Under the pieces are notes generated by a model, which saw only the letters and a program-made list of their open reading frames with translations, searched no databases and was not told where the DNA came from. From Gemmatimonadota bacterium (GTDB lineage: Bacteria; Gemmatimonadota; Gemmatimonadetes; Gemmatimonadales; GWC2-71-9), in assembly GCA_003221895.1 (NCBI GenBank), contig QHUJ01000128.1:1-52343 (forward strand): a DNA stretch of 52,343 bases, in the 5' to 3' direction. This document shows, piece after piece, positions 26,162-33,785 of this stretch. Within the stretch, counting starts at the first letter, position 1; every line of letters starts with the position of its first letter. A program made the translations under genes and the position numbers.

Positions 26162-26914
26162 TCAGACTGCGGGAGGCAGCAGCACGCCCAGGTAGTGCGT
26201 GAGCAGGAAGGGAAAGCTGGCCAGCATAGCTGCGGCAAGCCGGGAGCGGGCCGCCACCCAGCGCGCGACCGGCGGGGCGAGAGTGACACGGCGCAACTCC
26301 ACCTTGTAGCCCGGGAACAGTTCGCGGATCTCCTGCTTGCCGATACCCTGGACATCACGATTCCATGGGTTGTCGAAGCGGAAGTCGTACCAGAGAATCA
26401 AGCCTCCAGGCTTCAACACGCGGCGCATCTCACCCGCTATCTGGCGCCTGACGGGCCGGTCGAGGACGGCGGTGAGCGTCGTCGCCTGCAGCACGAGGTC
26501 GAACTCCTCCGCGGCCCACGGCAACTGGGTAGCGCTGCCGCACTCCAGCCGCACGCCGGGCGGGCACAGGCGCTGCGCTTCGGATACGCGATCGGGCAGT
26601 AGATCGATCCCGGTGATGTCGGTGGGCTGCGCTCCCCAGCGAACGAAGTCGCGCAGCCAGCCGCCCGTGCCGCAGCCCACCTCGAGAATGGACTTGGACG
26701 CGAGCGGCAGAAAGTCATGACGCGCGAGCGCGCGCAGCGCGGCGCGCTCCCGCTCTTGCCGGTTAAGCAGATGGCCGGCGTTGGACCAGGAGTAGCGAGG
26801 GTCCTTCTGCGGCCGCTTTGCCCACGCCAGCCGCATCCGCTGCTCTTCAGCGGCCACACTGGGTGGGAAAGCGTCGGGTACTGCGAGCCCTGGAGACCGG
26901 GGCGCGACCATCAT
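26162..26914 (-). CDS. SAM-dependent methyltransferase
   Basis: A 250-residue class I methyltransferase. Motif I is SILEVGCGTGGWLRDF (75-90), followed by an acidic GIDLL, then FDLVLQATTLTAV and the RRVLKPGGLILWYDFRF strand typical of the type-11 family. A hydrophobic C-terminus (AAAMLASFPFLLTHYLGVLL) may rest on the membrane. It probably methylates a sugar or its lipid-linked precursor, given the neighbours. The ATG at 26914 has GGAGG 6 bp upstream. Upstream lies a 111-bp tandem repeat that carries two copies of the activator-type dyad. Confidence 0.83.
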   Translation of the reverse strand: MMVAPRSPGLAVPDAFPPSVAAEEQRMRLAWAKRPQKDPRYSWSNAGHLLNRQERERAALRALARHDFLPLASKSILEVGCGTGGWLRDFVRWGAQPTDITGIDLLPDRVSEAQRLCPPGVRLECGSATQLPWAAEEFDLVLQATTLTAVLDRPVRRQIAGEMRRVLKPGGLILWYDFRFDNPWNRDVQGIGKQEIRELFPGYKVELRRVTLAPPVARWVAARSRLAAAMLASFPFLLTHYLGVLLPPAV

Positions 26915-26960
26915 GGGGCTCCTCCACGCTGAGCCTACATGTGCCGACAGGATCTTGATA

Positions 26961-27182
26961 CTCGCGACCGGAGCGTCTAACTGCCCTCGTTGCAGCCGGT
27001 TGCGGGTGTACGCGCAAATCTGGTCAGGCAGCTTGTTGCAGCTGGCTCACAGCCACGCCGCATCTTCCATGCTCGCAATCGACCCACCTAATTCATCTCG
27101 TTGCAGTCGGTTGCGGGTTCACGAGCAAGTCTGGTCAGGCAGCTTGTGGCAGCCTGCTCACAGCTATGCCGTGGCGACGTTG
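26961..27182. repeat. 111-bp tandem duplication carrying two activator-type dyads (D1, D2)
   Basis: Two imperfect copies in direct orientation are offset by 111 bp. Matching blocks include CTCGC, CTAA, CTCGTTGCAG, TCTGGTCAGGCAGCTTGT and CTCACAGC. Each copy ends in a dyad: TGTTGC-AGCTGG-CTCACA (27034-27051) and TGTGGC-AGCCTG-CTCACA (27145-27162). The second copy runs into the 3' end of the sugar transferase gene, whose stop is at 27164-27166. A weak sigma-54-like element (minus-strand AGGTGGGTCGATTGCG, 27074-27089) lies 57 bp from D2. The duplication doubles the putative activator sites of the methyltransferase operon. Confidence 0.75.
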
Positions 27183-27865
27183 CTGCTCGCTGCGGTCCCC
27201 GTTACCGGGGCGACGAGCTTTCGCGCCTCGGCCATTTCCGGTTGGTCACCGAACCGGCGTCGGCCACACACGACGGCGACGATGAGCCCCACGGTCCGGG
27301 CGACGAGCACGGCATCGTAGCTCAGGGACGCGCGGTGCACATACACCTGGTCCAGCGCCAGGCGGACGGGAAGCAGTCGCTCCACGTACGCCTGCTCGGG
27401 ATTGCTGGAGCCGACGAGGTCGTCTCCGTGCGTGTAGTCGTACAGCGTGCCGGGACTCGTCAAACCCGGTGACACGCGCAGCAGCTCCCGGTGTGCGGGC
27501 CCGTAGTAGCGCTCCACGATGCGCGCATTCTCGGGTCGTGGTCCCACAATCGACATGTCACCCCGCAAGATGTTGATGAGCTGCGGAAACTCATCGAGCT
27601 TGACCCGGCGCAACCAGGCGCCGAGGCGAAAGACTCGTGGGTCCCGCGCGGCGGTGATGATGCTGTCGAAGCCGGCGTGATCGACGTGCATCGTCCGGAG
27701 CTTATACATCGTGAAGGAGCGCCCGTTCCGACCGATGAGGTCAGCCCGGTAGAAGATCGGGCCGGGACTCGACAGGCGGATCCCGATCGCCGCGACCGCG
27801 AGCACGGGACTGATGACGATCAATGCGACTGCGGCGAGCAGCACATCGAGGAGACGCTTGATCAC
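27164..27865 (-). CDS. Initiating sugar-1-phosphate transferase (polyprenyl-phosphate)
   Basis: A 233-residue bacterial sugar transferase that would start repeat-unit synthesis by moving a sugar-1-phosphate from a nucleotide sugar to undecaprenyl phosphate. It shows the family in full: a single N-terminal membrane hairpin (VLLAAVALIVISPVLAVAAIGIRL), SPGPIFYRADLIGRNGRSF, MYKLRTM, and LDEFPQLINILRGDMSIVGPRPE. This is the short form, lacking the multi-span N-terminal domain. The start is a GTG overlapping the upstream stop as GTGA. A second enzyme of the same family is at 46405-47133. It is the last gene of a long operon, an unusual place for the initiating enzyme. Confidence 0.92.
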   Translation of the reverse strand: MIKRLLDVLLAAVALIVISPVLAVAAIGIRLSSPGPIFYRADLIGRNGRSFTMYKLRTMHVDHAGFDSIITAARDPRVFRLGAWLRRVKLDEFPQLINILRGDMSIVGPRPENARIVERYYGPAHRELLRVSPGLTSPGTLYDYTHGDDLVGSSNPEQAYVERLLPVRLALDQVYVHRASLSYDAVLVARTVGLIVAVVCGRRRFGDQPEMAEARKLVAPVTGTAASSNVATA

Positions 27866-29304
27866 GGCACGGCTCCCACCAGCTCGTACGGTTGCGGCAC
27901 CCTCGCGTAACGCTCCATGGCGTGCTCCATGGCCCAGGGGAAGAGCGGGCGATACCGGTGATCGTGCGGGCCACTGGGCAGCAACGACCGCGCGGCAACC
28001 GCCCAGCGGCGCACGCTGCTCCAGCGCGCAGGCGAGAGGCCGTGACGCTCGAGCCAGGCCCCGTAGTCCTGGCGCGCCGATTCCGAGAGGCGCCCATCCG
28101 ATTTGAAGAACAGGACCGATGCGGCCTTCTTGGACTGCCCGAAGTGCTCACCACTCACGCCGGACTCCTCGAGCACTCGGCGGCAGATCGGGCGGCTGTA
28201 GCGCGATCCCGTCGACCAGCGCGCCATCGCCTCCGAGCGACTGATCGCGCTGATCTCGTCGATGTTGCGAGCACCCAGGAACGGCACCGGGCAATGCACG
28301 AACCCGGCCCACAACCGGTACTCGGTGAGGGAGAGGCCGGACTGGTCGCCGCGCGTGAGATGGTCGCCCTGGCCCCGCGTGCTCCACACCCGGTCGCCAT
28401 GGAATCCCGTCAGGAGCAGCCGGCGCTTGAGCTGTGCCGCCGCGCTGCTGAAGTACACGTCCTCGCCTTTCGCGTCGGCAGAGAGAAACGGGACCTCGGG
28501 TAAGGTGGTCGCGCGCCAGGCATCGCGCTCGATGACCGTGAGCCGGATATCGAGGGCCGCCGCGATCGCCGCCCCGCTGTCTTGCTCGCCCGAGCCGGAG
28601 CGATCGAATGCGATCGCTTCTCGAAGGCCCGGACGGGCCAGCGCCGCCACCGTGGCTGAGTCGTAGCCGGACGAGATCGTTCCCAGGGGATCGAATACGA
28701 ACGAACGACCTGGGGCGGACGCGTTCTCCATGAGCCGGGCGAGCGACGATTCGAGAAACGCGCGATAGCTGGGGAACGATGCAAAGCTCCGCGCCGGCCT
28801 GGGCTTCGTGACCTCGCGCAGCGACTGCCCGTCCCAGACGAGGTTGTGGTAATACGTGAACCGTATCTCGCCTTCTGATGTCGCGAGCGTGCGTGTGTAG
28901 CGAGCGAGACCCGCCGTAATCGACTTGAAGTCGCGAAAATACGCGGGGTAGGCGGGGTCCACACTGGCTCCCACCGTTGCCAGCAAGCAGACCAGGGAGT
29001 TCGACACCCAGGTCGCGCCGCAGGCCGTCATGGACTGCAGACGGTCCACGGTCGAGGCAGAGGAGACGAACGTCACGCTGCTGCCCAGCAACCCCCACCG
29101 CAGGCGGCCACCGGATCCGAACACCACGTCGGTATGATCCATGTCGCCGAGCGGATAGGGCCCATCCCAAACCGCTTCTCCGAACCACTCCTGCTTGATG
29201 GCGACGTCCGACCCATGAAACACGTCGACCGTGTCGCCGGGAGTCAGTCGCGCGAGCCATGCCAGGGGAGGCCAGGCGGGCATTGCCGTATAGCGCAGCC
29301 GCAT
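27862..29304 (-). CDS. Asparagine-synthase-like amidotransferase domain protein
   Basis: A 480-residue protein with the synthetase half of asparagine synthase B: the pyrophosphate-binding loop appears as TISSGYDSATV (around residue 210), followed by a mostly helical C-terminus. The N-terminal Cys glutaminase of true AsnB is absent. In its place is a region with VDVFHGSDV that is shared with the neighbour at 29304-30998. I chose the ATG at 29304, which overlaps the upstream stop as TGATG and has GGAG 6 bp before it. Such proteins in glycan loci are suspected of amidating uronic acids or modifying peptides; the substrate here is unknown. Confidence 0.8.
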   Translation of the reverse strand: MRLRYTAMPAWPPLAWLARLTPGDTVDVFHGSDVAIKQEWFGEAVWDGPYPLGDMDHTDVVFGSGGRLRWGLLGSSVTFVSSASTVDRLQSMTACGATWVSNSLVCLLATVGASVDPAYPAYFRDFKSITAGLARYTRTLATSEGEIRFTYYHNLVWDGQSLREVTKPRPARSFASFPSYRAFLESSLARLMENASAPGRSFVFDPLGTISSGYDSATVAALARPGLREAIAFDRSGSGEQDSGAAIAAALDIRLTVIERDAWRATTLPEVPFLSADAKGEDVYFSSAAAQLKRRLLLTGFHGDRVWSTRGQGDHLTRGDQSGLSLTEYRLWAGFVHCPVPFLGARNIDEISAISRSEAMARWSTGSRYSRPICRRVLEESGVSGEHFGQSKKAASVLFFKSDGRLSESARQDYGAWLERHGLSPARWSSVRRWAVAARSLLPSGPHDHRYRPLFPWAMEHAMERYARVPQPYELVGAVP

Positions 29305-30998
29305 CAGCGTCTCCATCCCTGGGCAAGGCTGGCACCCGCCACCGTCGCGGGCGGGGGCAGGGTCGGGGAATTCCGGCGAATCGAGCCCGGCAGCTTCACA
29401 CCGGCCGCCTCGAGCTGCGTCGCGAGCCGGGCTGCCAGCACACTCGCGGCCCAGATAAACAGCGCGCGCGGGAAATCCACGCGTGGCCACAGGTAGGCCC
29501 ATGGCGTATTCGGCGGCTCGATCTTGAACAGCTTCTTCCGCATCAGGTGCCAGCTGCGCACGAAGGGCCAGGCCACGCTATTGAGCACTCCGTGCAGATA
29601 GACGAACAGCGCGGAGCATTGCTGCGTGGCCTGCAGGTAGGCGAAGAACTGCCGGCGTAATTCGCGCTGCATGGGGTAGGTCGGCCGCTCGACGACCGCT
29701 TTCTTGCGCCCGCCGTACAGGTTTCCGGGCACACCAGCGCTTTCGAGGATGCGGCGCGGGATGGGGCGGTCGTAGTCGCCGGGGACACGCCACCGCGCCA
29801 TCTCCGCTGACGTCGCGATGATCGCGAGATCGCGAATCGAGCGCGCGAACAGCGACGGCACCGCGATATTGACCATGCCGCATTTCAGCCGGATCTCCGA
29901 CAACATCAGCGCCGCGGTATCGCCGCGCAGCACGCCGCTGTCCTGATAGACGCGCTCCCAATGGTTGGTGTCCCACACCTCGTCGCCCTGGAACCCGGTG
30001 TAAACCACCGCGGCGCCGTCGCGTTGCTCGAGATGATGAGCGAGCGAGTGCAGCACGGTCGACGTGGGCGCGCAGCCGGGCGCGAGGAAGTAGAGTTCGT
30101 TGTCGGTGATCCGGGAACGACGGCGCTCGAGGTACTTGGTGCGGAGCCCGAGCAAGTCGGCCACCGGCTTGCCGTCATCGAGTCCCGTCCGGGGACTGAG
30201 CCAGGGAGGGATATGGGAATTGGAGCGACGGCTCGTGAAGCAGAGCTCGATGCCGAGGTCCTTGATGAGCACGGCGGCGGCGGTCGAGTCGTATCCCGAC
30301 GAAATCGTCGCGAACGCGCGCATGGGGACGCGGCGCTCAGCGCTCGTGTAATTCGCGCGCAGTTTGAGTAGAGCATCCTCGACGAGTGCGCGATATTGCT
30401 CGAACGAGGCCAGCGCCGGCGCGGTTCGGCGTGATTCGAACCGAATTTCACTGCCCGCGACGACCAGGCTCTCGTCGTACAGCTGGTAGAAGGTGACGAT
30501 CTCCGGGTGCAGCACGCGAAACGCGCGTTGATAGGCAGCCGGTCCCTGCCGGATCGCGTATGTCTCCGCACGATAATCGTGGGCCGGATCGAGCGCGGCG
30601 CCGGTGAAGCCGAGCATCAATGCGAGACTGTTCGAGACCACGAGGTGATCTCGGTACTCGCAGTAGATCAGCCGATTGACGAGCGCGCTGGACGGGACAA
30701 AATGCACCGCTCCAGCCTCGACGCGAATGCCCGTGCCGAAGAAGTGGTTGCTCTGATGGAAGTCGCCGCTCCGGAACTCCCCATCCCAGGTGCCTTCGAC
30801 GATCCAGTCATCGCGCCGCTCTACCGCGGTGCCGTGATAGACGTCCACGCGCCGTCCGCCGCCCCCCGCCCCCCCCGCCCCCCCCGCCCGCCCCCCCCGC
30901 CGGTCGGGTTCGGCGATGGCGAGCCAAGCGAGACGTTGCAGGCCCGCCACTTCGTGGCAGTGCAGCGTGGAGGTCGGCATGGGCCGGGGAGCGGACAT
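29304..30998 (-). CDS. Asparagine-synthase-like protein with poly-glycine insert
   Basis: A 564-residue paralogue of the downstream protein. It has ISSGYDSTAAAVL (pyrophosphate loop, SSGYDS 233-238) and the shared VDVYHGTAV opening, and it also lacks the N-terminal glutaminase cysteine. Residues 35-48 are a glycine-rich insert (GGRAGGAGGAGGGG) absent from the paralogue and encoded by runs of six to eight G. The ATG at 30998 overlaps the flippase stop as TGATG; the long frame upstream is arginine-rich nonsense inside the flippase gene. A slip in one G-run would truncate the protein near residue 45, so expression may be variable. Confidence 0.8.
   Translation of the reverse strand: MSAPRPMPTSTLHCHEVAGLQRLAWLAIAEPDRRGGRAGGAGGAGGGGRRVDVYHGTAVERRDDWIVEGTWDGEFRSGDFHQSNHFFGTGIRVEAGAVHFVPSSALVNRLIYCEYRDHLVVSNSLALMLGFTGAALDPAHDYRAETYAIRQGPAAYQRAFRVLHPEIVTFYQLYDESLVVAGSEIRFESRRTAPALASFEQYRALVEDALLKLRANYTSAERRVPMRAFATISSGYDSTAAAVLIKDLGIELCFTSRRSNSHIPPWLSPRTGLDDGKPVADLLGLRTKYLERRRSRITDNELYFLAPGCAPTSTVLHSLAHHLEQRDGAAVVYTGFQGDEVWDTNHWERVYQDSGVLRGDTAALMLSEIRLKCGMVNIAVPSLFARSIRDLAIIATSAEMARWRVPGDYDRPIPRRILESAGVPGNLYGGRKKAVVERPTYPMQRELRRQFFAYLQATQQCSALFVYLHGVLNSVAWPFVRSWHLMRKKLFKIEPPNTPWAYLWPRVDFPRALFIWAASVLAARLATQLEAAGVKLPGSIRRNSPTLPPPATVAGASLAQGWRR
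30862..30898 (-). repeat. G-run tract inside coding sequence
   Basis: On the coding strand there are runs of 8, 3, 8, 8 and 6 G separated by single C bases (plus-strand C runs at 30891-30898, 30887-30889, 30878-30885, 30869-30876 and 30862-30867). They code for the poly-glycine insert about 100 bp after the start codon. The layout fits both a slippage-prone contingency tract and a G-quadruplex in the mRNA. Confidence 0.85.
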
Positions 30999-32545
30999 CA
31001 GCGGTGCCTGCCGATGATGGCGGCGACGCGCGCGCGCAGCATATGGCGATCGGCGGACGACAGTCCGATGGCGAATGCGATGACACCGGCGAGCGCGAAG
31101 GTGAGCGACACGCCCGCGATCATCGGCAGCCATCCGGACACCACAAGTGCCGAGCCGGCGCCGGTCGCTGCGGCGAACAACGCGGCCAGCACGATGATCG
31201 GCCAGAATGGGCTGGCTGTAGCGGTCTCTTCCCCGTCGAGACACGCGCGCGCGACGCGCGGGTAGCCGATGCTTTGCACTGCGCGCCCGGCGAGGATGCT
31301 GACACACAGGCCAGGCAGTCCGAGGAGCGGGGTCAACGTGATCATGCCGGGCAAGGTGAGGACCGCAGCGGCGGCGCCGATCTGGACGCGGCTCCTGGGG
31401 CGCAACGCGGCGTCGATGACGTACGAGTCGGCCCGGATGAACGCGCTCTGCATCGCGATGAGGACCAGGAGCAGATTCACGAGGGGCCCGGTCCACTGTT
31501 GGTCACCCACCCACAGCGTTAGGAATGAGCGATTCCACACGAGAATCGTCGTCCCGGCCGCTGCCGCGAACAGCCACGTCAGCACGAGAACCTCGTGACG
31601 TACCAGCGCCGCCCATTCGAACTGCTTGCGACCGATCAGGCTGCCCAGTCCGGGCATCGCGGAGGTTACGGCGGCGCTGTACAGGATCACCACGGTGCGC
31701 GCGGCGTAGCCCGTCAGCACGTACATCGTCACGACCGTCGGGGACAGCATCGCCCCGATGATCACCAGGTCGCTGGCGAGCAGCAGCTTGGCGACGAGAT
31801 CGCCGATGGACAGCCACCCGCTCATGGCGAAACACGACCGGATATCCGCGCGCTCGGGTCGCGCCACACCGAGCCAGGCGACGTACGCGCGCGCGATCAG
31901 CCAGTAGGCAAGACCGGTGAGTGCCGCGAGCACCAGCTGCGCCCCCGCGACGCCCGCGAGGCCCAGCCCGGCGTACGCCGCGCCCGCAGTGAGCAGGCCG
32001 CCGACGAGGCTGAGACTGGCCTGCAGCTCCATGCGCTTGTAGCCGAGGTTCATCCCGTACAGCACCGACTCGGGGATCGCGAGTGGACCGCCGAGGAGCA
32101 CCGCCGCGACCATGAGCGCGCACGCCAGCCGCACCACACTCGAGTAGGCGGGATCGACGCCGGTCAGTGCCGGGGCAAACCACGTCAAAGCCGCTCCGCC
32201 CAGGACGGCGAGCGGCAGAAACAGCAGCCACACCAGGAGCGCGCCGCCGACGCCGCGCCGTTGCGCCGCCGTGTCGTTCGAGCGCTGGCGGCTGGCAACC
32301 AGCAGTCTGAGCGCTTCGGCGGGCCGGCCACTGATCGGGGTCAGGTAGCTCGCTAGCCGGATGAGCACCTCGTAGACCCCGTACAACATCTGGCCGAGAT
32401 GGCTGACGAGGATCGGCGTGACGATCAGCCCGACGACGGTTTTCGCGCCGTACTCGAGCGCGTACGCCACGGTCGTGAGAGACGCCCGCTTGGTGAGTGT
32501 CGGTGGCGCGGGGGAAGCCGCGGAAGTCGTCGTCGCGTTGGTCAT
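30998..32545 (-). CDS. Wzx-type oligosaccharide flippase (paralogue)
   Basis: A 515-residue polytopic membrane protein of the polysaccharide-transporter family, similar throughout to the flippase at 17105-18679. Both have an 'YGAK...PILV..LG..LYG(V)(Y/W)E' opening, both carry LNVAASLLD/ALEYGAK-type first helices, and both share AxESVLxGMNLGYKRM near residue 170. The ATG at 32545 overlaps the stop of the upstream oxidase gene as ATGA. It should export the repeat unit started by the sugar transferase at the end of the same operon. This operon has no polymerase/ligase of its own. Confidence 0.9.
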   Translation of the reverse strand: MTNATTTSAASPAPPTLTKRASLTTVAYALEYGAKTVVGLIVTPILVSHLGQMLYGVYEVLIRLASYLTPISGRPAEALRLLVASRQRSNDTAAQRRGVGGALLVWLLFLPLAVLGGAALTWFAPALTGVDPAYSSVVRLACALMVAAVLLGGPLAIPESVLYGMNLGYKRMELQASLSLVGGLLTAGAAYAGLGLAGVAGAQLVLAALTGLAYWLIARAYVAWLGVARPERADIRSCFAMSGWLSIGDLVAKLLLASDLVIIGAMLSPTVVTMYVLTGYAARTVVILYSAAVTSAMPGLGSLIGRKQFEWAALVRHEVLVLTWLFAAAAGTTILVWNRSFLTLWVGDQQWTGPLVNLLLVLIAMQSAFIRADSYVIDAALRPRSRVQIGAAAAVLTLPGMITLTPLLGLPGLCVSILAGRAVQSIGYPRVARACLDGEETATASPFWPIIVLAALFAAATGAGSALVVSGWLPMIAGVSLTFALAGVIAFAIGLSSADRHMLRARVAAIIGRHR

Positions 32546-33762
32546 GCCGCCTGCTCCTGCCCGTGCAGGCGCATGTCGATCTGCTGACCCAGATAGGCGG
32601 CGAGCGAGAGCGCGCACGTGAACGCGGGTGAGACGGCGTTGAGGATGTGGAACGAGCGATCGTCGCCCTCGTAGCGGAAGTCCATCTCGAGGCGGCGTTC
32701 GCGCAGATCGTAGAGTTGCGCGCGGATCCCCGGCCGGCCCCAGCGCTGGAACGCGGCGGGGTGTAGGCCATCGACGAGCGCCGCGGCGCGGCGCACCAGG
32801 CCACCGCGCCCACCGGCACCGAGTTCCGCGACGGCCAGGCGACGGAAGACCGGGTCACTGGCCAGCATCATCAGCTCGCGCCCGGCAATCGTCAGACATT
32901 CGCTGACCGAGAAGCCGCGCAATCCGCCGTAGTGCTCGCGCCAGAGGGCAGGCATGGCGCTCGGCCCGATCTTTTCGCTGCCGTCGAGGCAGCGGGTCAG
33001 ATGCACGCCGAGGAATGGATTCGCCAGCGTGGGCACGGGATAGATGTGCGTGCGCAGGCGGAGGGCCCCGGGCTCCCCGAGCAGGTACAGGCCGCGGAAG
33101 GGGAGGATACGGTAGCGCTCCGAGAACCCGTAATCGCGCGCGACGCGGTCCGCGTAGAGACCGGCCGCGTTGACGACATAGCCAGGCTCGAGCAGGCCGC
33201 TCGTCGTGTGTACGCTGCCGGCGCCGCGCACCCGACCGCGGTACGCGGTGCCAGTGCGAATCGTGATTCCGGCAGCGCGCGCGTCAGCGACGAGCGACGC
33301 CATGATGGCCGATGGCGACACCGTAGCGGTGCGTGGGGAAAAGAGCGCCCACTCGTGCGTCCGAGCCCGGGGCTCGATGCGCCGCGCTTCCTCGGCGGTG
33401 AGGAGCTCGAGCGTGACGCCGTTCGCTGTGCCGCGACTCTGCAGCTCCTCGAGGCCTGGCAGGTCCGCCGCGCAGGTTGCCACGACGAGCTTGCCGCACC
33501 GCAGCAGGGGCAGCTTCCGCTCGACGCAGTAGGCCGCGAGCTGGCTATTGCCGTCGCGGGTGAGCCGCGCCTTCAGCGTGTCGGCGCTGTAGTAGAAGCC
33601 GGCGTGGAGGACGCCCGAATTACGGCCGCTCGCATGCAGGCCACACGCCTGCTCCTTCTCGAGCAGGGTGACCGAGCAGTCTCCGTAGCGTTGCTTGAGG
33701 TCGAGGGCGAGCGTGAGTCCGAGGATGCCACCGCCCACCACCAGAAAATCCGTGGTTTGCAC
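32542..33762 (-). CDS. lhgO: L-2-hydroxyglutarate oxidase-like FAD enzyme
   Basis: A 406-residue FAD-dependent oxidoreductase of the LhgO/L-2-hydroxyglutarate dehydrogenase family. It has the N-terminal dinucleotide fold DFLVVGGGILGLTLALDL (about 4-21), the family block HASGRNSGVLHAGFYYSADTLKARL, and a C-terminal HLTRCLDGSEKIGPSAMPA region. LhgO normally oxidises L-2-hydroxyglutarate to 2-oxoglutarate and feeds electrons to the membrane quinone pool. Here it is fused by overlap (ATGA) to a flippase gene in a glycan operon, so it may act on a 2-hydroxy-acid substituent or recycle a by-product; that is inference. The start is a GTG, 23 bp after the upstream stop. Confidence 0.83.
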   Translation of the reverse strand: MQTTDFLVVGGGILGLTLALDLKQRYGDCSVTLLEKEQACGLHASGRNSGVLHAGFYYSADTLKARLTRDGNSQLAAYCVERKLPLLRCGKLVVATCAADLPGLEELQSRGTANGVTLELLTAEEARRIEPRARTHEWALFSPRTATVSPSAIMASLVADARAAGITIRTGTAYRGRVRGAGSVHTTSGLLEPGYVVNAAGLYADRVARDYGFSERYRILPFRGLYLLGEPGALRLRTHIYPVPTLANPFLGVHLTRCLDGSEKIGPSAMPALWREHYGGLRGFSVSECLTIAGRELMMLASDPVFRRLAVAELGAGGRGGLVRRAAALVDGLHPAAFQRWGRPGIRAQLYDLRERRLEMDFRYEGDDRSFHILNAVSPAFTCALSLAAYLGQQIDMRLHGQEQAA

Positions 33763-33785
33763 GGACGGTCAGTTGCCTCGCTGGG

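Noticed and set aside
26929-26945. Sigma-54-like element CGGCACATGTAGGCTC (minus strand) before the methyltransferase
   Set aside because: GG and GC are 9 rather than 10 bases apart, which sigma-54 rarely tolerates. A similar one-base-short element at 5002-5015 (plus strand) was dropped for the same reason and because it would start transcription inside the riboswitch.
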